From Mesorhizobium sp. M00.F.Ca.ET.216.01.1.1 (GTDB lineage Bacteria; Pseudomonadota; Alphaproteobacteria; Rhizobiales; Rhizobiaceae), in NCBI RefSeq assembly GCF_004010325.2, contig NZ_SADR02000001.1, forward strand, positions 268,239-332,238: a stretch of DNA of 64,000 bases, written 5' to 3'. Both the position numbers and the translations under genes were made by a program. The notes beneath the pieces were generated by a model that ran no database searches, was not told where the DNA came from, and saw only the letters and a program-made list of their open reading frames with translations. This document shows, one piece after another, positions 63,752 through 64,000 of this stretch. How positions within the stretch are numbered: position 1 is the stretch's first letter; each line of letters begins with the position of its first letter.

Positions 63752-64000
63752 GGCAGGCTCGCGTCGATGCGCAAGCGGCGATTGCGATGCTCCAGTGGCC
63801 GGACTCACTGGCTATCATCGAACGGCTCGCACTCCGGCACCGCCAAGCTTAAATTGCGGATCATGGAAGTCTGTGTGCTCGGTCACATTCGGCGCGAACA
63901 AAATCAGCCTGCAGGACGCCTTGACGTCACCCGGCATCGGACGCGACACCGTCCCAGGCATCGGCAACTTTTGGTGTTGACGCAAACGCCCGATGACGAA
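63752..64000. other. Right-edge interval without a confident gene
   Basis: About 250 bp. A minus-strand frame open at the window edge (KASCRLILFAPNVTEHTDF) ends in a stop near 63813 and may be the C-terminus of a gene entering from the right, but the visible part is too short to identify. No promoter or terminator is apparent. Confidence 0.3.

Overview
This is a 64 kb, GC-rich chromosomal segment from an alphaproteobacterium of the order Rhizobiales, most likely Mesorhizobium or a close relative. The assignment is inferred from gene order (gyrA-coaD-two cyclophilins-queA-tgt, pyrB-pyrC'-plsY-dprA, the glpRDSTPQUVK glycerol locus, urtABCDE), from lineage-typical families (DUF1489, DUF6105, BA14K, the DnaJ-like membrane protein) and from rhizobial-type palindromic intergenic repeats. 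No plasmid, phage or symbiosis genes were recognised. Most of the window looks like core chromosome, with one short rearranged or accessory stretch.

Layout. 1-9.6 kb: a DnaJ-like membrane protein cut by the window edge, a VWA protein, DUF1489, serine dehydratase sdaA, DUF599 and YdcF-type membrane proteins, gatC-GNAT-gatA, a UPF0173 hydrolase, ruvX and two small membrane proteins. 9.7-15.5 kb: aidB-like acyl-CoA dehydrogenase, then pyrB, a zinc-site-deficient pyrC', plsY and a frameshifted dprA. 15.5-18.2 kb: an irregular stretch with a lipoprotein, an IS481-type transposase remnant, DUF1059, tRNA-Lys(TTT) and a BA14K protein. 18.2-28.4 kb: a complete glycerol uptake and catabolism locus on the minus strand (regulator, dehydrogenase, six-gene ABC transporter, kinase). 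28.4-34.1 kb: a PLP decarboxylase followed by the four-gene Anbu-proteasome / transglutaminase / alpha-E / ATP-grasp cluster, a widespread but functionally unresolved system. 34.2-34.7 kb: a stand-alone Lrp/AsnC sensor domain framed by two near-identical 103-bp repeats. 35-43 kb: tgt-orf-queA (queuosine), a DMT transporter, two cyclophilins, coaD and gyrA. 43-49 kb: regulators, VOC, MarC, OsmC, ssb, an ArsR/SRPBCC pair and clpP. 49.8-55.8 kb: uvrA, small enzymes and a GGDEF gene broken by two frameshifts. 56.4-62.3 kb: urtABCDE urea transporter. 62.5-63.7 kb: a secreted hypothetical protein and a purine nucleoside phosphorylase.

Regulation visible in the sequence: LexA boxes of the alphaproteobacterial GTTC-N7-GTTC type in front of both ssb and uvrA, a full-consensus sigma-54 promoter in front of urtA, a sigma-70-like promoter in front of tRNA-Lys, a palindromic operator in front of the arsR-like gene, TTTCG/CGAAA half-sites in both glp control regions, and intercistronic hairpins beside the genes for both ABC-transporter binding proteins. 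Three single-base insertions (one in dprA, two in the GGDEF gene) each disturb an otherwise intact gene. They are either real decay or sequence errors, and this cannot be decided from the sequence alone.
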